A DNA stretch of 43,244 nucleotides, from assembly GCA_024398995.1 (NCBI GenBank), contig JAKSIE010000014.1:1-43244 (forward strand), in the 5' to 3' direction. The notes below the pieces were generated by a model, which had not been told where the DNA came from, did no database searches, and was given only the letters and a program-made list of their open reading frames with translations. This stretch comes from Fibrobacter sp. GTDB taxonomy: Bacteria > Fibrobacterota > Fibrobacteria > Fibrobacterales > Fibrobacteraceae. A program made the translations under genes and the position numbers. Shown one piece after another: positions 25,560 to 33,641 of this stretch (its first letter is position 1; every line of letters starts with the position of its first letter).

Positions 25560-26450
25560 ATGGCAAACGAAGGCAAATTCATTCACAACGCTCTGAAGCA
25601 GGTTCATATCGACACGTCCTGCTCCATGGTTTCTGGCTTTTCCATCTCCGGACTGGCCACTTACCTGCAACTGCCCGAACTTGATTTTTGCATTGACATG
25701 GGAGAATGCCCCCTGTCGGCCACTTCGTTGAATCACGTGTTCCTGACTCATGCGCATGGTGATCACGGTCGATGCATTATGCGTCACCACAGTCTTCGCA
25801 AAATGATGGGCGTAGAACGTGACAGCGTCTACTACATGCCGGATTTTATCTGCGACGCCGCCAAGAACTGGATTCGTGCCGAAGCCATTTTTGAAGGAGT
25901 CCCCGAAAACAAGTTCCGCTATCCGGATATCATTCCAGTTAGCGCAGGGGAACTGCAATTTTTGAAGTACCGCAAGGATCTTGCGTTGGAAGCCTTCGAA
26001 GTGAAGCATTCCATTCCGGCCATGGGCGGAACCTTGTACTACTACAAGAAAAAATTGAAGGACGAGTTCCTGAGCAAAACGCCGACGGAATTGATTGAAC
26101 TGCGCAAGAACAAGGTGGAAATCACCCGAGAAGTCTACGAGCCGTTGGTCAGCTTCATGGGCGACTGTCTGGGCGAAAGTCTATTGGATAACAGCCGTGT
26201 ATTCCAGTCCAAGGTTCTTATTACGGAATGCACGTTCCTTACCCCCGAAGACGAAGACATGAGCATCAAGAAGGGGCACTCCCACATCAAGGATATCGCC
26301 AAGGCATTGAACGAGATCAACGACTGCGTGAAATGTGAAAAAATCATCTTGAGCCATTTTTCCATGAAGTATTCCGACAAGATGATTCGTGATATGGTGA
26401 ACAAGTACATCCCGGAAAAGTTCAAGGATAGAGTAGAGATTTTAATATAA
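25560..26450 (+). CDS. Metallo-beta-lactamase-fold hydrolase, RNase Z-like
   Basis: The 296-residue protein has the metal-binding motif THAHGDHG (His64, His66, Asp68, His69). Further candidates are GDCLGES (Asp) and LSHFSMKYS (His), which fit the tRNase Z/ElaC and related family ligand set. RNase Z matures tRNA 3' ends; CCA is not encoded in the tRNAs in this window, which fits but does not prove the activity. The tRNase Z flexible arm was not identified, so it may be another metal-dependent hydrolase. It starts with a TACATTTT box 8 nt before the ATG and no SD. Confidence 0.75.
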   Translation: MANEGKFIHNALKQVHIDTSCSMVSGFSISGLATYLQLPELDFCIDMGECPLSATSLNHVFLTHAHGDHGRCIMRHHSLRKMMGVERDSVYYMPDFICDAAKNWIRAEAIFEGVPENKFRYPDIIPVSAGELQFLKYRKDLALEAFEVKHSIPAMGGTLYYYKKKLKDEFLSKTPTELIELRKNKVEITREVYEPLVSFMGDCLGESLLDNSRVFQSKVLITECTFLTPEDEDMSIKKGHSHIKDIAKALNEINDCVKCEKIILSHFSMKYSDKMIRDMVNKYIPEKFKDRVEILI

Positions 26451-26455
26451 CAGAA

Positions 26456-26530
26456 TGTCATTGCGAGGAACGTAGTGACGAAGCAATCTAAGCATTCTTC
26501 GATTGCTTCACCTAGCGGTTCGCAATGACA
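26456..26530. repeat. 75-bp dispersed inverted-repeat element (TGTCATTGCGAGG family)
   Basis: It runs from TGTCATTGCGAGGAACG to GCAATGACA. Its two ends are inverted repeats (TGTCATTGCGA... with ...CGCAATGACA, and AAGCAATC with GATTGCTT), so it can fold into a long hairpin. A partial copy lies at 33221-33249. It fills the gap between the metallo-hydrolase and trmB genes. Confidence 0.75.
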
Positions 26531-26543
26531 AAGAGAAAAGAAA

Positions 26544-27293
26544 ATGAGCGAAGAAGTAAAGAACGAAATTGAAGAAGCAGCCGAAGCTGTTGAAAAGGAA
26601 GTAGTCATTCCGGAATTTTTCCGTGATCTCAAGGAAGATGAAAACGCCAAGGCTCTCTGGCACTACGTATTCCGTACCAACGGCGACCGCAAGCCTATCG
26701 CCACCCCCGACGGCCTCCCCCACAAGCTGGACTTCGACTGGAAGGATATGTTCCCGAGTCATAATGACCATATCGAAGTGGAAATCGGTTCCGGCAAGGG
26801 CAGTTTCATTGCAGACTACGCAGCCAAGCACCCGGACTACTACATCATGGGTAGCGAATGGGACTACACCTGGGCAGCATTCGCCCAGCGCAAGATGAAC
26901 AAGGCTGGCGTTCTGGACAATGCCAGCATGCTTCGCGGCGACGTATTCTACTTCCTCCGCGACTGCGTCAAGGACAACACCGTAGACGCCTTCCATATGT
27001 ACTTCCCGGACCCGTGGCCCAAGGAACGCCACCACAAGAACCGTTTGCTGCGCCCCGACTTCTTGGAACAGGTGGCCCGCGTACTCAAACCTGGCAAGCG
27101 TATTTTCTACTGGGGTACCGATCACAAGGAATACAACGAAGTGGCCCTGGAAGTGTTCGACAACTTCGCCGGTTGCAAGGTGCTGGTTCGCAACGAAGCT
27201 GAACCCACCGAAGGAATCATGACCGGTTTCGAAAAGAAGTACCGCAAGGAAGGCCGCCCCATTTATCGTTCCATTATTGAGTTCGAAAAATAA
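26544..27293 (+). CDS. trmB: tRNA (guanine-N7-)-methyltransferase
   Basis: This enzyme makes m7G46 in tRNA with S-adenosylmethionine. The 249-residue protein has the SAM motif VEIGSGKGSFIADYA, the family signature FPDPWPKERHHKNRL, and a C-terminal substrate segment (GFEKKYRKEGRPIY). The ~40-residue acidic N-terminal extension (EEVKNEIEEAAEAVE) is longer than in E. coli. AGAAAAGAAA is a weak ribosome site. The gene follows a 75-bp repeat element. Confidence 0.93.
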   Translation: MSEEVKNEIEEAAEAVEKEVVIPEFFRDLKEDENAKALWHYVFRTNGDRKPIATPDGLPHKLDFDWKDMFPSHNDHIEVEIGSGKGSFIADYAAKHPDYYIMGSEWDYTWAAFAQRKMNKAGVLDNASMLRGDVFYFLRDCVKDNTVDAFHMYFPDPWPKERHHKNRLLRPDFLEQVARVLKPGKRIFYWGTDHKEYNEVALEVFDNFAGCKVLVRNEAEPTEGIMTGFEKKYRKEGRPIYRSIIEFEK

Positions 27294-27347
27294 TTGGGAG
27301 AAAATTGTCTTCTTTTGACATTTGAGATTTGCTAGTTTATCGTCACT

Positions 27348-28997
27348 ATGTTAAAGTCACTTTCTATTAATGGTTTCACTCTTATAGCCCAGGCAGAGGT
27401 TAACTTCCGCCAGGGATTTACCGCCATTACAGGCGAGACTGGCGCTGGCAAGTCAGTATTATTAAAGGCCCTCCGCATCGTTTGCGGCGACAAGGCCCAA
27501 GCCAGCATGGTTCGCGGAGGTGAAGAGAAGGCCGTTGTAGAAGCAACCTTTGATATCAGCAACGAACCTCAAGTCAAGTCCATTCTCGATGAACTTGAAA
27601 TTGACTCGGACGACGAGCTGGTGATCCGCCGCGAAGTTCTTGAAAGCGGCAAGGGACGCGCCCGCGTCAACGGTTCCGTGGTGAACCAGGCAGACCTGCA
27701 GCGCCTCGGCGAGGAACTGATCCAGATGCACGGACAGAGCGAACAGCTCCTGCTGCGAGATACTCGTACCCATGCCCAAATGTTGGACGCCTATGCAGGC
27801 AATGGCAGCCTACTCGAAGAATACAGCAAGCTGTGGGCCAGTTGGAACGAAATCCTGAGCAAGATTGCGGCAACCGAAGAACGAGCCAAGAATCTCGCCG
27901 CCCAAAAAGACTTTTTAAAGTTCCAGCACGACGAACTGACTAAGGCCGCACTCAAGGCCGGCGAAGAAGAAGAACTTGAAGAAAAGGTGAGCAGCGCCAG
28001 CAAGGGCGAAGCCGAACGACGCCACCTGGGCGACATCCAGGGTATGCTGGCTGGCGAAAATGGCCTGATGGATATGATTCAGAGTTTGCAGGCCCGCATG
28101 CGCACCTTGGCCATCAAGTGCCCCAACTACGAAGAAGACCTGAAGGCGCTTGAAGAAGTGGCCGATCCCTTCGAGAGTGTTTGTAAGGACCTGATGCGTC
28201 TGAGCCCATCCGCTGCTGTAAGTGCCGCAGACATAGACAAGGCAAACTCCCGAATCGCTCAAATTCAAAAACTGAAACGCAAGTACCGTACCGATGTAGA
28301 CGGCCTTATCGCCCTGACGGAACAACGCCGAGAAGAATTAAGCAGCCTTGAAAATCTTGACGCCGACCTGGAAGAACTTTCCCGTCAGTCCGCCAAGACT
28401 TTGGCAGAACTTGAGAAGGTGGCAGCAAAGCTTACCGCAGCCCGCGTCGAGGCCGCCGCTCGTTACGACAAGTCCGTCAGCGACATTTTGCATACCTTGG
28501 GTATGCCCAAGGCCGAATTCAAAACCTCCATCGAAAAGCAGGCCTTGGGTCCTATCGGTTCCGACCGCATTGAATTCCTGCTGGCACCGAACCCCGGCGA
28601 AGGTTCCAAGAGTTTGCAAAAGGCAGTCTCTGGCGGCGAACTTTCCCGCTTGCTGCTAGCCATCAAGAGCGTTATGGCCGAACTTGATAAAGTTCCCCTC
28701 CTGATTTTCGACGAAGTAGATTCCGGTATCAGCGGCGAAGTAGGCAACAGCATCGGTGATGCCCTCCGTAAGTTGGGCCAACACCATCAGATTTTGACCA
28801 TCACCCACTTGCACCAGGTGGCAAGTCGCGCCCAGAACCAGCTGGCTGTCAGCAAAAAAGAAATTGACGGACGCACCTACACATCCATTGTAGAACTGGA
28901 TCACGACGGTCGTGTGCAAGAACTTTCTCGTATGTTAGGCGGCGATAGTGAAACCATCCGCGAACATGCAAAGCAACTTTTGGAGATTAACCAATGA
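27348..28997 (+). CDS. recN: DNA repair protein RecN
   Basis: The 549-residue SMC-like ATPase acts in double-strand break repair. Walker A TGETGAGKSVLL is at residues 28-39, the coiled-coil middle is about 150-370 (EERAKNLAAQKDFLKFQHDEL), and the C-terminal ABC signature VSGGELSRLLLAIK and Walker B LLIFDEVDSGISG follow. Length is normal. There is no SD; the region TAGTTTAT lies 7 bases upstream of the ATG. The stop overlaps the next start (ATGA), coupling translation with the phosphatidyltransferase gene. Confidence 0.93.
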   Translation: MLKSLSINGFTLIAQAEVNFRQGFTAITGETGAGKSVLLKALRIVCGDKAQASMVRGGEEKAVVEATFDISNEPQVKSILDELEIDSDDELVIRREVLESGKGRARVNGSVVNQADLQRLGEELIQMHGQSEQLLLRDTRTHAQMLDAYAGNGSLLEEYSKLWASWNEILSKIAATEERAKNLAAQKDFLKFQHDELTKAALKAGEEEELEEKVSSASKGEAERRHLGDIQGMLAGENGLMDMIQSLQARMRTLAIKCPNYEEDLKALEEVADPFESVCKDLMRLSPSAAVSAADIDKANSRIAQIQKLKRKYRTDVDGLIALTEQRREELSSLENLDADLEELSRQSAKTLAELEKVAAKLTAARVEAAARYDKSVSDILHTLGMPKAEFKTSIEKQALGPIGSDRIEFLLAPNPGEGSKSLQKAVSGGELSRLLLAIKSVMAELDKVPLLIFDEVDSGISGEVGNSIGDALRKLGQHHQILTITHLHQVASRAQNQLAVSKKEIDGRTYTSIVELDHDGRVQELSRMLGGDSETIREHAKQLLEINQ

Positions 28998-30163
28998 CAG
29001 AACAAAAGACTGAGGAAAACGTTTCCGACGTAAGATTACGTTCACGAATTTGGAGCGCCCTTCGCGTTGCAGTATTCATCTGCGTCACTGCATTCATCTG
29101 GAACGACATGCCAAAGACTGCAGCCGGGTTCGTGGTCATCGCCATGGCCATGGGTTGGGTCAACCTCTACCAGCTCCGTTCCGAAGAGGTGGAAAAACCC
29201 TACTACAAACTTTGGCTCAATGTCATCGACGGCGCACTCTCCTTCGTGGTAATGGCCAGCATCTTTATCCACGACCTTCTTAAAGAAGAATCCGCCGAAA
29301 AGCTTCTGGCTGTAGGTTGTGTACTCCTGTTGGCCCGTCTGATTGCCCATACGCTGTTCTCTCTGGGCGTTCTTCGCGAAGGCAAGCAACTCCCCCGTAA
29401 GCGTCGCTGGAGCAAGCTCTGCAACATTTCCATTACGGTCACCATGGCGGTTTACCTTCTTAAGCTTGAAGATTACCAGCAGATTTGCATGGTCACCTCC
29501 ATGTTGCTCATGGGCGCAAGCACCGCAGCCTACGCCTACTGGTACTACCGCGACCCTGCACATCGCAAACCCCTTTCCATTGCAAGCCAGCTCACCATGA
29601 GCCGAATCGTTCTGACCCCCTTCTTCCTGTGGGTATTCTTCTACGACAACGACCTGGATTACAGCAACAACAGCCTGGTTTTCAAGGTTCTTTCCCTGCT
29701 TATGGTTCTGGGCTTTATGCTCACCGATTTTCTGGATGGAAAACTGGCACGAGCCATGGGCGAAGTCAGCACATTGGGCAAGTACCTGGATCCCTTCAGC
29801 GACAAGATTTCCAACATGACCATCTTCATGTGTTTTATCGCAACCGGTTACGCCCCGGTCTGGATGGTCGCTGTGATCTATTTCCGCGAATCCAGCGTTG
29901 AAACATTGCGTACATTGGCCGCAAGTGAAGGCTTGATTATGCCTGCCCGCCGTAGCGGCAAATGGAAAACCGCATTACAGGGCATGGGCATCGTAGGAAT
30001 TCTCGCTGGCGCCATCGATCCGATTCGCCACTTTATTCCCGGTTTTGAAGCGATTTGGCCCTATTTTCCCCAAACCGTCATGGGCGTCATCACCTTGGTA
30101 ACTGTGCTTAGCGGAATTGATTATTTCGTTGCCAGCAAGCACATCCTCAAGAAATTCGTTTAA
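28994..30163 (+). CDS. CDP-alcohol phosphatidyltransferase with N-terminal membrane extension
   Basis: The 389-residue membrane protein has the full motif D-x2-D-G-x2-A-R-x8-G-x3-D-x3-D at residues 245-271 (DFLDGKLARAM...GKYLDPFSD). These enzymes transfer a phosphatidyl group from CDP-diacylglycerol to glycerol-phosphate, inositol or another alcohol. The usual enzyme is about 180-230 residues, and an extra ~180 N-terminal residues with about four membrane segments precede it. The PgsA-like (SRIVLTPFFLW) start suggests phosphatidylglycerophosphate synthase, but the extension is unusual. It overlaps recN by 4 bp. The next gene is the initiator tRNA. Confidence 0.82.
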   Translation: MTEQKTEENVSDVRLRSRIWSALRVAVFICVTAFIWNDMPKTAAGFVVIAMAMGWVNLYQLRSEEVEKPYYKLWLNVIDGALSFVVMASIFIHDLLKEESAEKLLAVGCVLLLARLIAHTLFSLGVLREGKQLPRKRRWSKLCNISITVTMAVYLLKLEDYQQICMVTSMLLMGASTAAYAYWYYRDPAHRKPLSIASQLTMSRIVLTPFFLWVFFYDNDLDYSNNSLVFKVLSLLMVLGFMLTDFLDGKLARAMGEVSTLGKYLDPFSDKISNMTIFMCFIATGYAPVWMVAVIYFRESSVETLRTLAASEGLIMPARRSGKWKTALQGMGIVGILAGAIDPIRHFIPGFEAIWPYFPQTVMGVITLVTVLSGIDYFVASKHILKKFV

Positions 30164-30169
30164 TTACCC

Positions 30170-30198
30170 TTGCCAAAAAGAATGTAATTAACTATATA
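30170..30198 (+). promoter_or_regulatory. Sigma-70-type promoter for initiator tRNA
   Basis: TTGCCA (30170-30175), 17 nt, TATATA (30193-30198). The start is predicted near 30205, just before the tRNA. Confidence 0.7.
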
Positions 30199-30211
30199 TG
30201 GGCTACCTCAA

Positions 30212-30285
<74 letters not shown>

Positions 30286-30291
30286 CTACAC

Positions 30292-30323
30292 AAAAAGTCC
30301 AGCTTTTTAGCTGGACTTTTTGT
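30292..30323 (+). terminator. Terminator after initiator tRNA
   Basis: AAAAAGTCCAGCT (30292-30304) and AGCTGGACTTTTT (30309-30321) form a 13-bp stem with a TTTT loop. Confidence 0.92.
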
Positions 30324-30357
30324 TTGGTCGCAAAAGGAGGGGCCTTCCCCGCCCTCT

Positions 30358-30449
30358 GGACTCCCACCCCTTACTGCAACGTCTATCCCTTTACTGCAGG
30401 ACTCCCACCCCTTACTGCAACGCCTATCCCTTTACTGCGGGACTCCCAC
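30358..30449 (+). repeat. 41-bp tandem repeat, two copies plus 10 bp
   Basis: Unit 1 is 30358-30398, unit 2 is 30399-30439 (two differing bases), and a third begins at 30440 (GGACTCCCAC). The unit is pyrimidine-rich (CTCCCACCCCTTACTGC). It lies in the noncoding gap before mqnE; no function is apparent. Confidence 0.85.
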
Positions 30450-30484
30450 TTTTTTTTCCTTGTCATCTTGGAGCAGTTTTAATT

Positions 30485-30512
30485 GTCATCCCGGACTTGG
30501 TCCGGGATCTCC
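30485..30512. repeat. GTCATCCCGGAC palindromic repeat copy, upstream of mqnE
   Basis: ATCCCGGAC (30488-30496) and GTCCGGGAT (30500-30508) form a 9-bp palindrome with a TTG loop. The same element is inside the gene at 32674-32702. The TTG at 30497-30499 is also at the -33 position relative to the mqnE TACATTTG. Confidence 0.8.
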
Positions 30513-30526
30513 TTTTTCTACATTTG
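30497..30526 (+). promoter_or_regulatory. Promoter-like TTG-N19-TACATTTG for mqnE
   Basis: TTG (30497-30499), 19 nt, TACATTTG (30519-30526), then AAGC and the ATG at 30531. The -33 element is the loop of a dispersed palindromic repeat. The short 4-nt spacing suggests a leaderless mRNA. Confidence 0.55.
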
Positions 30527-30530
30527 AAGC

Positions 30531-31571
30531 ATGGCTAGAATGTCTGAAGAAGAAGCTCTTGATTTATTTTTGAACGCTCCGCTGGACGAGTTATGCGCTC
30601 GTGCCAATGCGGAAAAGGAACGTCGCCACGGTAAGTCCGTCTACTGGGTGAACAACCGTCAGATCAACTACACCAACGTGTGTGTTCTGCACTGCAAGTT
30701 CTGCGCCTTCAGCAAGATCAAGAAGGATTCCCCCACCGCTTACGACTGGGACTACCCCACTATTCGCGACAAGGCTGCATTCGCCATTGAAGGTGGCGCC
30801 CGTGAACTGCATATTGTCGGCGGCCTTCATCCGGACCATCCCTTCGATTACTATATCGAAATGTTGCGCAAGCTCCGTCAGGAATTCCCCAAGGTTAACC
30901 TGAAGGCATTCACCGCCGTAGAAATTTGCCACTTCGCAAAGATTTCAGGCCAAACGCCCCTGCAAATTATGCAGACCCTAAAAGAAGCAGGGCTAGACGC
31001 TCTTCCCGGTGGTGGCGCCGAAATCCTCGTCCAGGATGTTCGCGACCAGATTTGCCCCGGCAAGGAAACCGGCGAAGAATGGCTGGACGTTCATCGTGCC
31101 GCCCATAAGATTGGCATTCCCACCAACGCCACCATGCTGTTCGGCCACATCGAAAAGCCGGAGCACCGCATCGCCCACATGAAAATGTTACGCGACCTGC
31201 AGGACGAGGCTCCCGGTTTCTTCGCATTCATTCCGCTGGTGTACCATCCGGAACATAACGCATTGCACAACATCGTCCCCAACATGACTTCCCAGGAAGA
31301 CATTCTGCGTACGGTGGCCGTAGCCCGCTTGTTCCTGGATAACTTCCCCCACATCAAGGCTTACTGGATCCAGATGGGTATTGAAACCGCCATGAAGGCG
31401 CTGCACTCCGGTGCAAGCGACTTGGATGGAACCATCATCGAAGAAAAAATCACCCACGCCGCAGGAGCCAAGGTTCCCGTGGGCATGAGTCCGGAACGCA
31501 TGAAGAACTTGATTCTAGGCGAAGGTTTGGAACCCGTAGAACGCGACGCAAAGTACGAAGTCTACGGGTAG
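30531..31571 (+). CDS. mqnE: Aminodeoxyfutalosine synthase (radical SAM), menaquinone pathway
   Basis: MqnE joins chorismate-derived 3-[(1-carboxyvinyl)oxy]benzoate and SAM to make aminofutalosine. The 346-residue protein has the radical-SAM Cys51-x3-Cys55-x2-Cys58 motif (CVLHCKFC). The C-terminal half (PHIKAYWIQMGIETAMKAL and DLDGTIIEEKITHAAGA) is more like MqnE than MqnC. An in-frame ATG three codons later is a weaker alternative. No SD is present, consistent with a leaderless start. Its neighbours are the tRNA and repeats, not other menaquinone genes. Confidence 0.88.
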   Translation: MARMSEEEALDLFLNAPLDELCARANAEKERRHGKSVYWVNNRQINYTNVCVLHCKFCAFSKIKKDSPTAYDWDYPTIRDKAAFAIEGGARELHIVGGLHPDHPFDYYIEMLRKLRQEFPKVNLKAFTAVEICHFAKISGQTPLQIMQTLKEAGLDALPGGGAEILVQDVRDQICPGKETGEEWLDVHRAAHKIGIPTNATMLFGHIEKPEHRIAHMKMLRDLQDEAPGFFAFIPLVYHPEHNALHNIVPNMTSQEDILRTVAVARLFLDNFPHIKAYWIQMGIETAMKALHSGASDLDGTIIEEKITHAAGAKVPVGMSPERMKNLILGEGLEPVERDAKYEVYG

Positions 31572-31842
31572 CAGATCAACAGTCCGCAGTTGCTTTCGCT
31601 TTGATTTGGGTGAAATTTACATACAGAATCTCAAAAATTTGGCGATTTAGTACGTATAAATTACTTTGTTCGAAAGCAAAAGCCTTTTTTTCCACACAAT
31701 TTGGCGCAATTCGCGAACTTTTCACACTTGAATAAAGACAAAATTCATCAAAAGCGAATTTTTAGGACGTTTTCACGTTAGTTTGTACCAAATTTACGTA
31801 CAAAAAATACATGTTGCCGCTTTTTAGTAGGTAAAAAGGTCT
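31572..31842. other. 271-bp AT-rich intergenic region between convergent genes
   Basis: No open frame or clear intrinsic terminator for mqnE is visible. It holds a 7-bp inverted repeat TTTGTAC (31782-31788) / GTACAAA (31798-31804). On the minus strand, TAAATTTG (31796-31789) lies inside it, which would be an antisense promoter into mqnE if active. TTACGTACAAA at 31794-31804 is an exact 11-base match to 8111-8121 beside the FecR operon promoter. A 7-bp AT hairpin (31821-31839, CTTTTTA/TAAAAAG) may help termination on the minus strand. Confidence 0.5.
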
Positions 31843-33225
31843 TTATCGGAGTTCAGCCATTCGCTTCACCGCTTCTGCAAACAGATCGGGTTCTTGCAAC
31901 AAGCTAATGACAACCCAACCGTCTTCTTCAAAGTCAAAGAAGAATCCCGGTTGAACCAGCACATGTTTTTCCCGAAGGAGACGGAGAGTCAATTCTTCAT
32001 CGTCCTCACCAAGATGCAGAACAGCGTACCAACCGCCGAGAACCTTGGGGCAATACTTATTCGGGAACATGGACTGCAGCGTGCTCCAGTTCTGCATGAG
32101 TCGCGCCGTTACCAAAGTTTCGTACTCGGCAGCGTGAGTCAGGAGCGGTGTCGCCAAAGCCTGTGCGCAGGAACTTGTACTGAGGTACGCATCCTCCACA
32201 AATTCCAGGGCCGCGCGTATTTCCTCAAAATTTTCGCGGGGCGCGTAGAAAGCCATCCAGCCGAACTTCAACTGAGGCGCACCCACGGCCTTGCTTAAAC
32301 CATTCAGCCAGAAGATGGGGCACTTGGGTCCGTCTTTGGGTGCAAAGACGAGATCGTTTCCGCCGCAATCGAAGTAATCTTCCTCGGGCCTTGGGCCTCG
32401 GGCCTCGCGCCTCAAATACTGCCAACTGCGTTTGACTTCGTCGCTAAAGCCGTAGTCACCAAAAACTTCATCCACCACCAGAACCAAGTTGTTCTCTTCG
32501 CAGAAGCGGACAATTTCATTCCACTCCGCGAGCCCTACGATATGTCCCGTAGGATTGTGGGGAGAAACCAGCAAAAGAATGCGGGCATTTTCCGGCGTTG
32601 CTAACAAACTATCCGTATCAATGACAAAACGGAACTGCGCCTCCTGTTTGTTATCCCGGACACTTTCTTTCTTGTCATCCCGGACACCGGTCCGGGATCT
32701 CCCTTCCACATCAGCTTTCAACTGAGCCAGATTGCGCAAAGGTTTTTCACGCACCAGCTTCAAAAAATACGGTGCGCATTCCAGATGTTCCAACTGGGCC
32801 AACGTATCCAACAGCGGATAACCCGGCATAGGCGTCAAGATGGCATCACCCGGATTGCAAAAAGTCTTGAAAAGAACAGAGTAAGCTTCGCTGGTGCTGG
32901 CAGTAATAATCACTTGGTTCGCAGTAAAACGACCGCCTCTTTCACGATAATATTCTGCAACCGCCTCACGAGCTTCGCGCCAACCAGAAGCATCCGGCGA
33001 CCAATGACCAAACAAACTGCGAGCCTGATCCACAGCATCTTCCAACTCGACAGGCAAGCCCACACGGACCGGTGAACTGACAGTCATATCAATGAGTGCA
33101 GCACAATCACCGGCAGCACAGTCAGCAACAACCTGGGCTTTAGTCTTTTCCAGCTCAGCAAAAAAAGGACTTGGGGTCAAGTCCTTCGGAAGTCTGTTAG
33201 AAAGTTTCGTCTTTTGAGTTGCCAC
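31843..33225 (-). CDS. PLP aminotransferase class I/II with repeat-derived in-frame insertions
   Basis: The 460-residue enzyme has the fold type I pattern: ITASTSEAYSVLFKTF, then LLVSPHNPTGHIVGL, VVDEVFGDYGF and the likely Schiff-base lysine Lys312 in LNGLSKAVGAPQLKFGW. The substrate is not determined. GTG at 33225 is taken as start; its GAGGAG ribosome site lies in a dispersed repeat, 9 nt upstream. Two more repeat copies interrupt the coding sequence in frame: residues ~175-192 (from 32651-32702) and ~271-281 (from 32383-32413). Both inserts lie in loops before or after recognisable core motifs, so the enzyme may still be active. The gene is longer than usual (about 390-400). Confidence 0.82.
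   Translation of the reverse strand: MATQKTKLSNRLPKDLTPSPFFAELEKTKAQVVADCAAGDCAALIDMTVSSPVRVGLPVELEDAVDQARSLFGHWSPDASGWREAREAVAEYYRERGGRFTANQVIITASTSEAYSVLFKTFCNPGDAILTPMPGYPLLDTLAQLEHLECAPYFLKLVREKPLRNLAQLKADVEGRSRTGVRDDKKESVRDNKQEAQFRFVIDTDSLLATPENARILLLVSPHNPTGHIVGLAEWNEIVRFCEENNLVLVVDEVFGDYGFSDEVKRSWQYLRREARGPRPEEDYFDCGGNDLVFAPKDGPKCPIFWLNGLSKAVGAPQLKFGWMAFYAPRENFEEIRAALEFVEDAYLSTSSCAQALATPLLTHAAEYETLVTARLMQNWSTLQSMFPNKYCPKVLGGWYAVLHLGEDDEELTLRLLREKHVLVQPGFFFDFEEDGWVVISLLQEPDLFAEAVKRMAELR
32383..32413 (-). repeat. GGCCCGAGGCGCGAGG-type repeat inside the aminotransferase gene
   Basis: The GC-rich repeat, in register with the reading frame, encodes Arg/Pro/Glu-rich residues (REARGPRPEED). 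A relative with GAGGCGCGAGGC is at 37531-37557 in topB. Confidence 0.65.
32651..32702. repeat. GTCATCCCGGAC palindromic repeat copy inside the aminotransferase gene
   Basis: A full copy at 32674-32702 has ATCCCGGAC (32677-32685) and GTCCGGGAT (32690-32698) as palindromic arms around ACCG. A truncated copy (TTATCCCGGAC, 32651-32661) sits next to it. The same family occurs upstream of mqnE (30485-30512). Confidence 0.75.
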
Positions 33226-33249
33226 GTCGCTACGCTCCTCGCAATGACA
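33221..33249 (-). repeat. TGTCATTGCGAGG-family fragment supplying the aminotransferase start
   Basis: On the minus strand it reads TGTCATTGCGAGGAGCGTAG then CGACGTGGC, matching the first half of the 26456-26530 element. The GAGGAG at 33240-33235 and the GTG at 33225 both lie within it. Confidence 0.7.
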
Positions 33250-33256
33250 CTTGGAG

Positions 33257-33601
33257 CTACTTCGCTCTACGGCTCTTCAAGAATTTCACAAGGATTGTTG
33301 CCAACAAAATTCCAGCGGGCAGCGCAACAGCGATGGTCAACAGAATCAACTTCTGCACGTCGCTCATTTCCTTCAAGGATTTCTTGAAGTTCTTCAAGCG
33401 ACCAAGCAAACTCTTGTTGGTAGATTCTTCGCCATATTCAGACTCGTCACCCAGATCCTCAGATCCAGCGAAAGCCTTGGGATTAGGCAACTTGCCCAGA
33501 AGATTCATCGTCGCATTCCATACAGGACGGGCAAATCCGCCGACCTTGCCAGCGTACTTGTCATACCTTTTCTTAAACGGACGTATTAACCTTCCGAACA
33601 T
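33257..33601 (-). CDS. Small membrane protein of unknown function
   Basis: The 114-residue protein has a basic amphipathic N-terminus, an acidic middle (GSEDLGDESEYGEE), and one clear membrane segment near the C-terminus (LILLTIAVALPAGILLATIL) ending in a basic tail (KFLKSRRAK). No known domain is recognised. It lies between leuA (40 bp upstream) and the aminotransferase (31 bp downstream), so it is probably co-transcribed with leuA. The 40-bp gap to leuA contains a small GGGC-GAA-GCCC hairpin and a CTCTCGTCT motif. Confidence 0.6.
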   Translation of the reverse strand: MFGRLIRPFKKRYDKYAGKVGGFARPVWNATMNLLGKLPNPKAFAGSEDLGDESEYGEESTNKSLLGRLKNFKKSLKEMSDVQKLILLTIAVALPAGILLATILVKFLKSRRAK

Positions 33602-33641
33602 CTTTCGTCTCTCGTCTGTAGGGCGAAGCCCGTTCTCTCGT

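Noticed and set aside
30358..30449. CRISPR array
   Set aside because: The repeats are directly adjacent with no spacers and only two copies.
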